Source of the DNA: JAVBSX01 sp031549565
GTDB lineage: Bacteria > Planctomycetota > Planctomycetia > Pirellulales > Thermoguttaceae
DNA length: 64,000 bases
Reading direction: 5' to 3'
Assembly (NCBI GenBank): GCA_031549565.1
Contig: JAVBPO010000138.1
Location: forward strand, 1-64,000
Positions 45,580-53,304 of the stretch are shown here, in pieces (the stretch's first letter is position 1; each line of letters begins with the position of its first letter). The translations under genes and the position numbers were made by a program. Below the pieces are notes generated by a model. It was not told the origin of the DNA, searched no databases, and saw nothing but the letters and a program-made list of their open reading frames with translations.

Positions 45580-45592
45580 TGACCGTAGGTCA
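45580..45592. promoter_or_regulatory. Perfect palindrome TGACC-gta-GGTCA upstream of the OmpA-like gene
   Basis: The 13-base symmetric site overlaps a TTGACT promoter-like hexamer (45574-45579), about 45 bases ahead of the gene start. It could bind a dimeric regulator. No second copy was noticed. Confidence 0.3.
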
Positions 45593-45637
45593 TAATTGGA
45601 CGCAAGGTTTGTTCGAAAAACACTACCGAGCGGTTCT

Positions 45638-46441
45638 ATGAGTACGAAAACCATTTCCTGCCGATCTTTCGCGATCATTGCGATTCTTCTCGCATCGCAG
45701 TGTATTGCCGGGTGCGCCTTGATCGACCGTCTGACGGGAAAAAGCTCCTCCTCGAAAACTCCGCCGCCGGTTCAGGAAAACGCTCCTGAACTGCACGAAA
45801 CGGCCAAACCGGTCGTTCCTCCGCCGTTGAATGTGGAAATGGCCGAACAAACGGAACAAATTCGCAAGCAAGCGGACGAAACCATTGCGGCCGTCCAGAA
45901 GAAAGCGGACGAGCTTTCCGTCGAAGTGACACAGCTCCGCGGCGAACTGGAAGCGAAAGAACAGAAAGTCCAAAGCCTCAACGCCTCGTTCCAGAAGCAG
46001 GCGACGGTTGTGATCCCGCCCAACAGCCCGCTCCAGTACACCCCCGTGATCCAAATCGAAGGGGTCGCGGTCCTGCCCCGGGACGGTGAGACGATCCGCA
46101 TCGCCGTCGACGATTCCGTGCTGTTCAGCCCGAACGCCGTCCAATTGCTCCCGAAAGCGGACGAAGTTCTCGGAACGGTCATTAAAGAAATTCGCGTCAA
46201 TTATCCGAACAACATGATCGGGATCGAAGGACATGCCGACCCGATTCTCGAGAATCCACAAAATCCGATGCAGGCGATCGAATTGACGTCGCGAAAAGCC
46301 AACGTAGTCGCCCTGCATCTGCTGGAACAAAAACGCGTGACGACGAAGCAGATCAAAGTGACCGGATACGGAGCGGCTCGTCCGTTGGTCAGCGGTCATC
46401 CGGAAAAAAACAATCGGATCGAGTTCGTCGTTTACCCATGA
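45638..46441 (+). CDS. OmpA-family lipoprotein
   Basis: The 267-residue protein starts at ATG 45638 with a lipoprotein signal ending IAGC (lipid Cys26). A Pro-rich linker and a coiled coil (EQTEQIRKQADETIAAVQKKADEL) lead to the OmpA-type peptidoglycan-binding domain: DSVLFSPNAVQLLPKADEVL, GIEGHADP and ELTSRKANVVALHLLEQKRV. It would link outer membrane and cell wall. The stop of the convergent nrfA gene lies 7 bases beyond its own stop. Confidence 0.9.
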   Translation: MSTKTISCRSFAIIAILLASQCIAGCALIDRLTGKSSSSKTPPPVQENAPELHETAKPVVPPPLNVEMAEQTEQIRKQADETIAAVQKKADELSVEVTQLRGELEAKEQKVQSLNASFQKQATVVIPPNSPLQYTPVIQIEGVAVLPRDGETIRIAVDDSVLFSPNAVQLLPKADEVLGTVIKEIRVNYPNNMIGIEGHADPILENPQNPMQAIELTSRKANVVALHLLEQKRVTTKQIKVTGYGAARPLVSGHPEKNNRIEFVVYP

Positions 46442-46448
46442 CGCGGTA

Positions 46449-47837
46449 TCACTTTTTCAGCAGCGACGGCGCGTTGCCGGAAACGAATTGCCCTGTCAAC
46501 TCTTGGGCTTTTTCTTTCGTCGAGAAGTCGGGGTAGACGACTTCGTCCGGATAGCCGTGTTTGGCGAGAATCCGACTGCACATCAATCGAACCCGGCTCG
46601 CTTTGTCCAAGGCGGTCGCGAGGATGCGCTGTGATTCCTGCGGCGAATGAAAGCCCATTCCGTTGGCCGCGGCGATGAAATCCCAGTGCATCTGGGCGTA
46701 TCGGAGCAGGTCCCGGGCTTCGGCGAGTTCTTCGTCGGTTGCTCCCGCTTCCGCACAGGCGCCGAGATCGAAGTGAGCGTGCGCGATCGCCGATTCAGCC
46801 CGGTCGCGGCCTTCGCGGACCTTGTCCTGGATCGTGGTGACACGCGCACGGATTTCACCTTCGCTCCAGCGGTGACACACCGCGCAACTATTGGAAATGT
46901 CGGCCAGCGGCGATTGCAAATGGTGATCCGAGAATTTTTCCGCCCCTTCCGTCTTGTACGGCATGTGACAGTCGGCGCAGGAAAGCCCCTGAAACGCGTG
47001 GACGCTCGTGGAAAACAGTTCGTAATCCGGATGTCGGACTTTAATCATTCGAACTTTGCTGATCGGGTGTGTCCAATCGGAAAAGCCGTCTTCCTTGTAA
47101 TACTCCTCAATGTTCTCGGCGAGCAGCCCTTTGGACCAGGGGAAGACGACGACGTTGGTGTCTCTGGCGAAATAATACGTCGAATGACACTGGCCGCACG
47201 CGACACTCCGCATCTGTTGGTGGGAGAATGACGCCAGATCTTTTCCCTGCCGTTTGATTCCTTCGTGAATCGCCGGACGGAGTACGCGGAGTTTCATCGT
47301 GTTCTCTTCATGGCAATCGTAGCAGGAAATCGCGTGGGTGATTTCCCCTTTGAGTTCGTCGAACGTATGGGCCGCGAACTTTTCGACGCCCTGTTCTTCG
47401 ATCAGACGCGGCACGTCGGGACTTTTGCAGTACCAACAGGACGCGGGCGTCTTTTCGTTGACGCGTTTGGTATTCGTAACGTCTTCGATCGCATACCAGT
47501 GCCCTCGGGCTTGGCAGTAATCCTTGCCGAACCCATATCCGGCGAAGAGAATCACGTTCGCGGGCGTCTCTTCGAGATAATCGCGATGTCCGCTGCCTGC
47601 GTATTTGGACAGGAACGAGGTCTCTTCGGTCCGTTTCCACGAATCGTACTGACGGGGAAAGTCGAGTCCCCACTTCGCGGCGTCCATTTCTTTGGCGCCG
47701 ATTTCGTGCAGCAGATTCCGCTTAACCGCTTCGGCCCGACGTTCGGAGACCGAAACGATCATCATCCCGAGCCCGAAGGCAACCGCGGCGACGATCAGGA
47801 AAAACAAAAAACCGGGGAAGAATTTATTTTCTGGCAT
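46449..47837 (-). CDS. nrfA: Cytochrome c nitrite reductase (ammonia-forming), catalytic subunit
   Basis: This 462-residue pentahaem protein has an N-terminal membrane or signal helix (FPGFLFFLIVAAVAFGLGMMIV). The catalytic haem uses CWYCK (134-138), the Lys-ligated NrfA hallmark, and four further haems use CYDCH, CGQCH, CADCH and CAVCH. It reduces nitrite to ammonium with six electrons, in the periplasm. The nrfH gene lies directly upstream on the same strand, as in NrfHA operons. A single heptamer array (AATTACA) lies between the two. ATG 47837 was chosen; the upstream TTG is less likely. Confidence 0.96.
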   Translation of the reverse strand: MPENKFFPGFLFFLIVAAVAFGLGMMIVSVSERRAEAVKRNLLHEIGAKEMDAAKWGLDFPRQYDSWKRTEETSFLSKYAGSGHRDYLEETPANVILFAGYGFGKDYCQARGHWYAIEDVTNTKRVNEKTPASCWYCKSPDVPRLIEEQGVEKFAAHTFDELKGEITHAISCYDCHEENTMKLRVLRPAIHEGIKRQGKDLASFSHQQMRSVACGQCHSTYYFARDTNVVVFPWSKGLLAENIEEYYKEDGFSDWTHPISKVRMIKVRHPDYELFSTSVHAFQGLSCADCHMPYKTEGAEKFSDHHLQSPLADISNSCAVCHRWSEGEIRARVTTIQDKVREGRDRAESAIAHAHFDLGACAEAGATDEELAEARDLLRYAQMHWDFIAAANGMGFHSPQESQRILATALDKASRVRLMCSRILAKHGYPDEVVYPDFSTKEKAQELTGQFVSGNAPSLLKK

Positions 47838-47844
47838 GATATTC

Positions 47845-47876
47845 AATTAAAAATTACAAATAACAAATTACAAAAT
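47845..47876. repeat. Single heptamer array between nrfH and nrfA
   Basis: AATTAAAAATTACAAATAAC and further units with seven-base period. No facing partner was seen, but it sits in the 50-base gap of an operon. Confidence 0.5.
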
Positions 47877-47887
47877 CACGAAGTTCG

Positions 47888-48415
47888 TTATCGCGGTCGC
47901 ATCGCGTCTGGGGACGCCGAAAGCGAATGGACGCGTCCGTGGGGTGTTTCACGGTGACAGTCCCAGCAGCGCAAATCGCCCTCTTGGTATCGGCAAGCCG
48001 AAACTTCCGCCAATCGCGGTTCGTGACACCGCAGGCAGTTTTCCTGGACGACCGGGATCGCCCCTTCGGAGAGCCGGATCGATTGCGGCTCCATGTGGAG
48101 CGTGAAAATCGCCGCGTGTCGCAAGCCGTCGTTCGCTTTGAACGCGTATTCTCTCGGCAACGAGGTGTGCGGAACATGGCAGTCGTTGCACACGGCGTAC
48201 CGGGCGTGCGACGAATGCTGCCAAGAAAGATACGCGTCCGTCATGACATGACAGTTCATACAGGTTTCCGACTCGCTGCTCAAATACGAGGTCGCCTTGG
48301 AAATCTGGAAGAGCAGAAGCCCCATCCCGCAAACCGCGCCGAGCAGAATCAAAGCGGGAATCCTCGCGCCGGGACGGAGAAAACGTAATCGTAATAATGA
48401 CAAAACGATATTCAT
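47888..48415 (-). CDS. nrfH: NrfH-type tetrahaem quinol dehydrogenase
   Basis: This 175-residue NapC/NirT-family protein has one N-terminal membrane helix (ALILLGAVCGMGLLLFQI) and four haem motifs: CMNCH, CNDCH, CLRCH and CWDCH. It takes electrons from the quinol pool and passes them to NrfA, encoded by the next gene. The first motif, CMNCHVM, is followed by a Met typical of the family. The gene order nrfH-nrfA and same direction are the standard arrangement. Confidence 0.95.
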   Translation of the reverse strand: MNIVLSLLRLRFLRPGARIPALILLGAVCGMGLLLFQISKATSYLSSESETCMNCHVMTDAYLSWQHSSHARYAVCNDCHVPHTSLPREYAFKANDGLRHAAIFTLHMEPQSIRLSEGAIPVVQENCLRCHEPRLAEVSACRYQEGDLRCWDCHRETPHGRVHSLSASPDAMRPR

Positions 48416-48427
48416 CGGAATGAAAAG

Positions 48428-49735
48428 TCAAGTGGTGATTGTATTCGCGAGGAGATCAAGCGTTTTTTTCGTTGCGCCGAGATTGTTTTGAACCAATTCC
48501 CGACCGCGATTGCCGATTTCCTTGACGAACTCCGGATTCTCCAGGCATTTTTGGACGAATTTGAGCATCTCCGGCTGGTCGTGTACGACGATCGCGGCGT
48601 CATTTTGCAGCAGCAGGTCGACGATGTCGCGGAAATTCTTCGTGTTCGGTCCGAACGAAACCGCGGCGCCGAACGCGGCCGGTTCGAGCATGTTCTGGCC
48701 GCCCCGGGTTCCCATGCTGCCGCCGACGAACGCGATTTTCGAAACGCCCCACCACGCCCCGAGTTCGCCGACGCAATCGATCATGAGAACCCGTTTCCCT
48801 TTCAACTCCGGTTGGGAATCCAGCCGGGTTCGCCGCATCCAATCGACTCCGCGCTCGGTGAGCAACTGGGCGACCGCTTCGAATCGCTCCGGATGCCGTG
48901 GAACGAGAATCAATTTCAAACGCGGCCAATCGTCTTTGAGTTTTTCGTACACGTCCAGGGCATACGCTTCTTCCGGCTCCTGCGTGCTCCCGGCAAGGAA
49001 AACGACGTCCGAACCGACGTCGATGCCGGCAAGGTTCGCCAACTGGACCGTTTTCGGATTCGCCCGATCCGTTTGGGCGCCGTCGAATTTCATCGAACCG
49101 GTGATTTCGATCGTTTCGCCGTACGCGCCGAGGCTGTGGAACCAGCCGGCGTACGTTTCGCTTTGGACGGCAATGAGGTCGAGCATTCGCAGAACCGGTT
49201 TGAAAAAGAAGCGGAACATTTTGTAACGCCGATATCCTCCTTCGCCGAACCGTCCGTTGATCAGGGCGAGTTTCGCGCGGCGTTTTTTCGCGGCGTAAAA
49301 CAGGTTCGGCCAGATTTCCTGCTCTGCAAGAACCAGCATGTTCGGACGGATGCGTCGCATTGCCGTGAACACCGCCCAGGAAAAGTCGAGCGGACAGTAG
49401 AAAACCGTGTACTCCGCTCCGTAAAGCCGTTCGGCGAGCTGCATTCCAGTGAGCGACGTCGTCGAGATCACACATTCCCACTCGGGCTGTTCTTCGCGGA
49501 TCAACTTCAAAAGCGGTCGAAGTACGTTGATTTCTCCAACGCTCACCGCGTGAAACCAGACGCGTTTTTTCGGCGATTGCAGTCGCGGAAGCTCCGGAAC
49601 CAAACCGAAAAACTTTTGGCGAAACCCTTGCCGATATTTCCCATGAACCACGGCCCGATAAAGGATCAACGGCGAAAAGATCACCAGTAATCCTAGATAA
49701 GCGACATTGAGGAACCAGGAAACAAAACGATTCAT
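48428..49735 (-). CDS. waaA: 3-deoxy-D-manno-octulosonic acid (Kdo) transferase
   Basis: The 435-residue GT30 enzyme attaches Kdo to lipid A precursor at the inner membrane, so the cell makes LPS. Seen: the N-terminal membrane anchor (LNVAYLGLLVIFSPLILY), VWFHAVSVGEI, LAEQEIWPNLF, LINGRFGEGG, ITGSMKFDGA, FLAGSTQEPEE, LVPRHPERF and FVGGSMGTRGGQNMLEPAAFGAAV. The order and length fit WaaA/KdtA. A 250-base region with a repeat hairpin separates it from the divergent GTPase gene. Confidence 0.94.
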   Translation of the reverse strand: MNRFVSWFLNVAYLGLLVIFSPLILYRAVVHGKYRQGFRQKFFGLVPELPRLQSPKKRVWFHAVSVGEINVLRPLLKLIREEQPEWECVISTTSLTGMQLAERLYGAEYTVFYCPLDFSWAVFTAMRRIRPNMLVLAEQEIWPNLFYAAKKRRAKLALINGRFGEGGYRRYKMFRFFFKPVLRMLDLIAVQSETYAGWFHSLGAYGETIEITGSMKFDGAQTDRANPKTVQLANLAGIDVGSDVVFLAGSTQEPEEAYALDVYEKLKDDWPRLKLILVPRHPERFEAVAQLLTERGVDWMRRTRLDSQPELKGKRVLMIDCVGELGAWWGVSKIAFVGGSMGTRGGQNMLEPAAFGAAVSFGPNTKNFRDIVDLLLQNDAAIVVHDQPEMLKFVQKCLENPEFVKEIGNRGRELVQNNLGATKKTLDLLANTITT

Positions 49736-49806
49736 GAAAAACAAACGGGTTGAAAAACAGACGCTTTATGCAATCATTGTTAGGTTCGTTAGCCACGGGG
49801 CGTTTC

Positions 49807-49921
49807 CCTGGGACCGTGCACCTGGGTCGGTGGGCTTCCAGCCCGCCGCGCGAAGCGGACGACGCTGTGCAAAATGATTTCCTACCGCCCACAGGCAGGC
49901 TGGAAGCCTGCGGTCCCAGGA
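49807..49921. repeat. Inverted repeat element, CTGGGACCG / CGGTCCCAG
   Basis: CCTGGGACCG (49808) ... GGTGGGCTTCCAGCCC mirrors GCAGGCTGGAAGCCTGCGGTCCCAG at its end. It lies between the divergent waaA and GTPase genes and shares the GGCTGGAAGCC core with 44296-44344. Confidence 0.6.
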
Positions 49922-49989
49922 AAAAGGCTTCATCGCATTCACGGCTACAGTATAATCCTAACCGACGAACCGGGAAAGGGGAAAAACCA

Positions 49990-50994
49990 TTGAAAATGAT
50001 TCGATTAACACCGCCGGGTCGAAGTGCGGTCGCTTCGATTTTGCTGGAAGGGGAAAAAGTCGGCGATGTTTTCCGGTTTTTGTCCACGAAATCGCCTTTT
50101 GCTTGCAATGTACCGATCCATGCCCGTTTCCCCTTGGATTTGGCGGGCTCTTCGGAGGAAGTCGTTCTCCACCGTCTCGATGAAACCCGCCTGGAAATTC
50201 ACTCGCACGGCGGTGAGGCGGTCGTCGCGGCGATCATGCAGACGCTCAAAAACCGATTCCACGCAACCGAACTGTCCTGGACCGATTGGATTGCCGCTTC
50301 AAACGGCGACCAGAAGCGGATCGCGCTTTCCCTGATCCCGTTTGCGAAAACGGAGCGCATCGCCGGAATTCTCCTGGACCAGTATCACGGAGCTCTGGAA
50401 CGCGAACTTACCGCGATCCTGGGTTGTAATCCGTCGGAAGCCGAAGCACGCACTGCCCGGCTTCGGGAAAACGAGAAGCTCGGTCGAAGAATCCTGACGC
50501 CGTTTCGGATCGTGCTTTTCGGGCCGGTCAATTCGGGCAAAAGCTCGCTGCTCAACGCAATGGTCGGATTTGAACGTGTGATCGTTCACCAGGAAGCCGG
50601 AACGACCCGAGACAGCGTCGGCGTGGAAAGCGTGATCGACGGTTGGCCGGTCACGTTGGTCGATACCGCCGGGATACGTTCGACCGAACACGAGCTGGAG
50701 CGGGAAGGGATCGAACGATCCTGGGATTCCGTACAAAACGCCGACCTGGTGTTGGAGATCGTCGACTTGACCCGAAACGAAAAAGAAAGGAAAACCGAGC
50801 TTGATTTTCCGGGGAAACTGATGATCGTCAACAAGTGGGATCTCCCCGAAGTCCGGGCCGAAGCGGATTCGTATGCCGACGCCGTTCGGGTCAGCGCGAA
50901 AACCGGCGAAGGAATCGAAACGCTCCTGGAGCGGATTTCAAAACGGCTCGTCCCGAATCCGCCGGAGCCGGGAGAAGCGGTTCCACTTGCGTGA
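49990..50994 (+). CDS. mnmE: MnmE/TrmE-like tRNA-modification GTPase, shortened
   Basis: The protein of about 334 residues has the MnmE order: an N-terminal folate-binding-like part (about 1-95, MIRLTPPGRSAVASILLEG), a helical part and a G domain with GPVNSGKSS, AGTTRD, DTAG, NKWD and VSAKTGEG. Canonical MnmE has about 450 residues, with more helical domain after the G domain and a C-terminal CxGK needed for tRNA modification. Here the protein ends about 20 residues after the G domain, without CxGK. It may be a diverged or reduced paralogue. A TTG at 49990 has GGGG nearby; ATG 49996 is the alternative. Confidence 0.75.
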   Translation: MKMIRLTPPGRSAVASILLEGEKVGDVFRFLSTKSPFACNVPIHARFPLDLAGSSEEVVLHRLDETRLEIHSHGGEAVVAAIMQTLKNRFHATELSWTDWIAASNGDQKRIALSLIPFAKTERIAGILLDQYHGALERELTAILGCNPSEAEARTARLRENEKLGRRILTPFRIVLFGPVNSGKSSLLNAMVGFERVIVHQEAGTTRDSVGVESVIDGWPVTLVDTAGIRSTEHELEREGIERSWDSVQNADLVLEIVDLTRNEKERKTELDFPGKLMIVNKWDLPEVRAEADSYADAVRVSAKTGEGIETLLERISKRLVPNPPEPGEAVPLA

Positions 50995-50997
50995 AGA

Positions 50998-51020
50998 CGC
51001 GGGCGAGGCGCCCACGCTCC
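50998..51020. repeat. Half copy of the GTGGGCGCC repeat
   Basis: GCGGGCGAGGCGCCCACGCTCC sits between the stop of the GTPase gene and the stop of atpG. It matches the right arm of 17421-17544. Confidence 0.55.
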
Positions 51021-51024
51021 AAAT

Positions 51025-52044
51025 TTATCCTTCCAGCGCCGCGGCACCGCCGATGATTTCGGAGATTTCGTTCGTGATCTGCGATTGACGTGCCCGGTTG
51101 TACGCGGTCGTCAAATTGCCGATGATGCCGTCCGCGTTTTCCGTTGCGGCTTTCATCGCGACCATTCGGGCGATCTGCTCGCCGACCGCCGCGTCGAGGA
51201 AGCATTTGTACAGCTTGATCCGGAACGCATAGGGAACGACTTCGTCGAGGATATCCTGCGCCGAGGGGATGAATTCGAACCCGGCCCCCTGATTGAACGC
51301 GGATTCTTTGAGTCCCCGTTCTTTTTTCGAAGCGACCATCTTGTCCGCCTGCGCGACCAAGGCCGCTTTTTTCAATTCCGCCGCGGATTTCGGTCGATGA
51401 GATTCCGTTTTCGCTTCCTCGTCTTTGAGTTCGAGGATTTCTTCGGAAAACGACTTCGGCGAAAGCGGCAAAACCGTTTCGATTTTCGGCATCTGCCGAC
51501 TCAACGACGTGAAGTATTGGTAAGCGATCTCAAGCCGGTCGATTTTTCCGGACACGTATTCTTCGTAATACCGGGACGCGACTTCGTCGACCTGTTCGAA
51601 CGTCGGCTTATCCTCGAAATGGATGAACTCGGCGTCAAGTTTCACTTTACGGAATTTGAACGCCCCGATCCCTCGTTTGCCGGACACCTCAAGGTGAACC
51701 TGTTCGTACTGCTCCTGCATCTCCTTGAGCCGATGATTCGCCAACCGCATGATCCCGGCGTTGTACCCGCCGCACATACCGCGGTTGGCCGTAAGAACGA
51801 GGAGTGTTACATTTTTCTGGTCCTTGCGATCTTCCAGCAGCGGGTGGGAACCGACAAGCTGCGCTCCGGAGGACCGCAAATCCTGCACCAACGCGATGAG
51901 TCGTTTCGTGTACGAATCGATCGCGACGGCCCGATCCATCGCCCGTTTGAACTGCGCGGTCGCGACCAGCTCCATCGTCCGGGTGATCTTGCGAATATTA
52001 CGAATCGACTTACGTCGCTTGTCCAGTGCTCTTGCTTTGGCCAT
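51025..52044 (-). CDS. atpG: ATP synthase gamma subunit
   Basis: This 339-residue rotor-stalk subunit of F1 has the N-terminal coiled coil (MAKARALDKRRKSIRNIRKITRTMELVA) and the C-terminal one (MVAMKAATENADGIIGNL...ARQSQITNEISEIIGGAAALEG) that fill the alpha/beta ring. ANRGMCGGYN is the usual central motif. It is about 50 residues longer than typical, because of a charged insert (EILELKDEEAKTESHRPKSAAE to ERGLKESAF). It starts 12 bases after the stop of a toxin gene, so it may be translated on the same transcript as the toxin-antitoxin genes. Confidence 0.95.
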   Translation of the reverse strand: MAKARALDKRRKSIRNIRKITRTMELVATAQFKRAMDRAVAIDSYTKRLIALVQDLRSSGAQLVGSHPLLEDRKDQKNVTLLVLTANRGMCGGYNAGIMRLANHRLKEMQEQYEQVHLEVSGKRGIGAFKFRKVKLDAEFIHFEDKPTFEQVDEVASRYYEEYVSGKIDRLEIAYQYFTSLSRQMPKIETVLPLSPKSFSEEILELKDEEAKTESHRPKSAAELKKAALVAQADKMVASKKERGLKESAFNQGAGFEFIPSAQDILDEVVPYAFRIKLYKCFLDAAVGEQIARMVAMKAATENADGIIGNLTTAYNRARQSQITNEISEIIGGAAALEG

Positions 52045-52056
52045 TGGTGTACTTCT

Positions 52057-52353
52057 TTACGGTAATTTCAATTTGTCCGGATCCCGGCGAGCGTCCCAAA
52101 TGGTAATGATGCGAACGACGGATTTTTTGACTTGGTAAAAGACTTGGTATTTTTCAACGACGATGAATCGAACGTCATCGCTTTTCCATTTCTCTCCAAG
52201 TTCATCGTGCAGCCGGACCAAATCCATGGTTTCGCAAATTCGATCGAACAATTTCTTGCTATAGTCGGATGAACCATTTCTCTGATCAAAAAAGTCTTTG
52301 ATTGTCGAAAAATCCCTTTTAGCACGTCTCGTCCATCGAACGCTGCTTGCCAT
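52057..52353 (-). CDS. RelE/ParE-family toxin (module 1)
   Basis: This 98-residue basic protein fits the RelE/ParE fold: the N-terminal SVRWTRRAKRDFSTIKDFF helix-loop, then FDRICETMDLVRL, VRFIVVEKYQVFYQV and the final strand VVRIITIWDARRDPDKL. Its start overlaps the stop of the antitoxin gene by one base (TAATG). The C-terminal phrase IWDARRDPD is shared with the toxin at 52649, so the modules are duplicates. Targets may be mRNA (RelE) or gyrase (ParE). Confidence 0.87.
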   Translation of the reverse strand: MASSVRWTRRAKRDFSTIKDFFDQRNGSSDYSKKLFDRICETMDLVRLHDELGEKWKSDDVRFIVVEKYQVFYQVKKSVVRIITIWDARRDPDKLKLP

Positions 52354-52634
52354 TATCCAAACAGCTCCTTTTCGACTTCTTCCTGTGTTTGAAGCCGACC
52401 GGCGGCTATGTCTCGCAAACCTTCTTCAATCGCTTCCCGGACCGCCGTCGGAAACGAATCCTGAGTCGCAACCCGTTTGACAACCGCTTCGTTGCGAACC
52501 AAACTTCGAACGGCTTTCAAAAATTCATAATTATCGACGCGTTTGATCCAAAAGGCGATCTCCTTTTTGAGTTTGTTTTTGACCCGAACCGCCTTGTCTT
52601 CCTCCTGTTCGACCGGTAATTCCAACGTAAGCAT
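52353..52634 (-). CDS. Antitoxin of module 1
   Basis: This 93-residue acidic/basic mixed helical protein has GAGGTG ahead of its start, 14 bases after the stop of the second toxin. Features: LKKEIAFWIKRVDNYEFLKAVRSLV, then a C-terminal half (REAIEEGLRDIAAGRLQTQEEVEKELFG) that reads like the toxin-binding tail of RelB/ParD-type antitoxins. It probably binds DNA as a dimer and regulates its own operon; no operator was identified. Confidence 0.75.
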   Translation of the reverse strand: MLTLELPVEQEEDKAVRVKNKLKKEIAFWIKRVDNYEFLKAVRSLVRNEAVVKRVATQDSFPTAVREAIEEGLRDIAAGRLQTQEEVEKELFG

Positions 52635-52648
52635 GGTTCACCTCTTCC

Positions 52649-52951
52649 TCAGGGTAATTTCAGGGAATCCGGATCCCGACGAGCGTCCCAAATGGAAACA
52701 ATGATGATTTTGTTTTCGGTAATTTTGTAAATCAACTCGAACGGCTTCAACACGACCGACCGGATATCCGGTCGATCCGTAGCCTGCCCGTATTCTTCAT
52801 TTCGCGAAACGTACAGCACTAACAGGTCGATCCGGTTTTGGATTTTTGTCCCGTACGCTGAATTTCCATTCCGTTCGCGGTAGAATCTCAGAATCGTATT
52901 CAATTCTTCTCTTGCACGGACCGACCAAGTCACGGGTTTTCGGCCAACCAT
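52649..52951 (-). CDS. RelE/ParE-family toxin (module 2)
   Basis: This 100-residue protein starts at ATG 52951 after AAGGAGG at seven bases, overlapping the antitoxin stop by 22 bases. RelE/ParE features: VTWSVRAREELNTILRFY, NRIDLLVLYVS, PDIRSVVLKPFELIYKI, and IIIVSIWDARRDPDSL, nearly the same ending as toxin 1. The two toxin genes are likely products of a tandem duplication that then diverged. A longer start at 52987 would lack a ribosome site. Confidence 0.85.
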   Translation of the reverse strand: MVGRKPVTWSVRAREELNTILRFYRERNGNSAYGTKIQNRIDLLVLYVSRNEEYGQATDRPDIRSVVLKPFELIYKITENKIIIVSIWDARRDPDSLKLP

Positions 52952-53211
52952 TGCCGAACCTCCTTCATAACGTCTTCGTGTGAACAAAGCTTTCCTTCGG
53001 CATCATCCCGCTCCGCATCGTCGATTGCTTGCAACATTACAGGAGAAAGCTTGATCGGAACATCCTGACGAGTCTGTACGAACACCAACATCGCTTCCAG
53101 AAATCCGATGTCGTCGATCTGCAACAACCGTTCACGAATTTCATTCCGCAGCGATTTTCCGGAGCGTTTTTTACGAATCTTCGTAGGATCAAGTTCTTTC
53201 AAAACGGGCAT
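52930..53211 (-). CDS. Antitoxin of module 2
   Basis: This 93-residue protein has GGGAGG ahead of the ATG. Features: MPVLKELDPTKIRKKRSGKSLRNEI (basic, likely DNA-contacting) and a tail IDDAERDDAEGKLCSHEDVMKEVRQW that matches the antitoxin-1 tail in style (GxLxxxEdVxKE). It begins 93 bases after the atpA stop, with the intervening 93 bases A-rich and without a visible terminator. Confidence 0.75.
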   Translation of the reverse strand: MPVLKELDPTKIRKKRSGKSLRNEIRERLLQIDDIGFLEAMLVFVQTRQDVPIKLSPVMLQAIDDAERDDAEGKLCSHEDVMKEVRQWLAENP

Positions 53212-53304
53212 CGCTTACCTCCCAACGTCGATAAGGAAAAAAGAGTCGGAGATAAAAAAAACGTAGTCCGTTGCGATCTCTCTGTACTCTTTCGACAATA
53301 AACC

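Larger units (their letters stand above)
45307..45637. other. Intergenic stretch with REP element and a palindrome
   Basis: It holds the element 45318-45426 and, before the OmpA-like gene, an AT-rich part with a TGACC-gta-GGTCA palindrome at 45580-45592. No gene was found. Confidence 0.5.
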
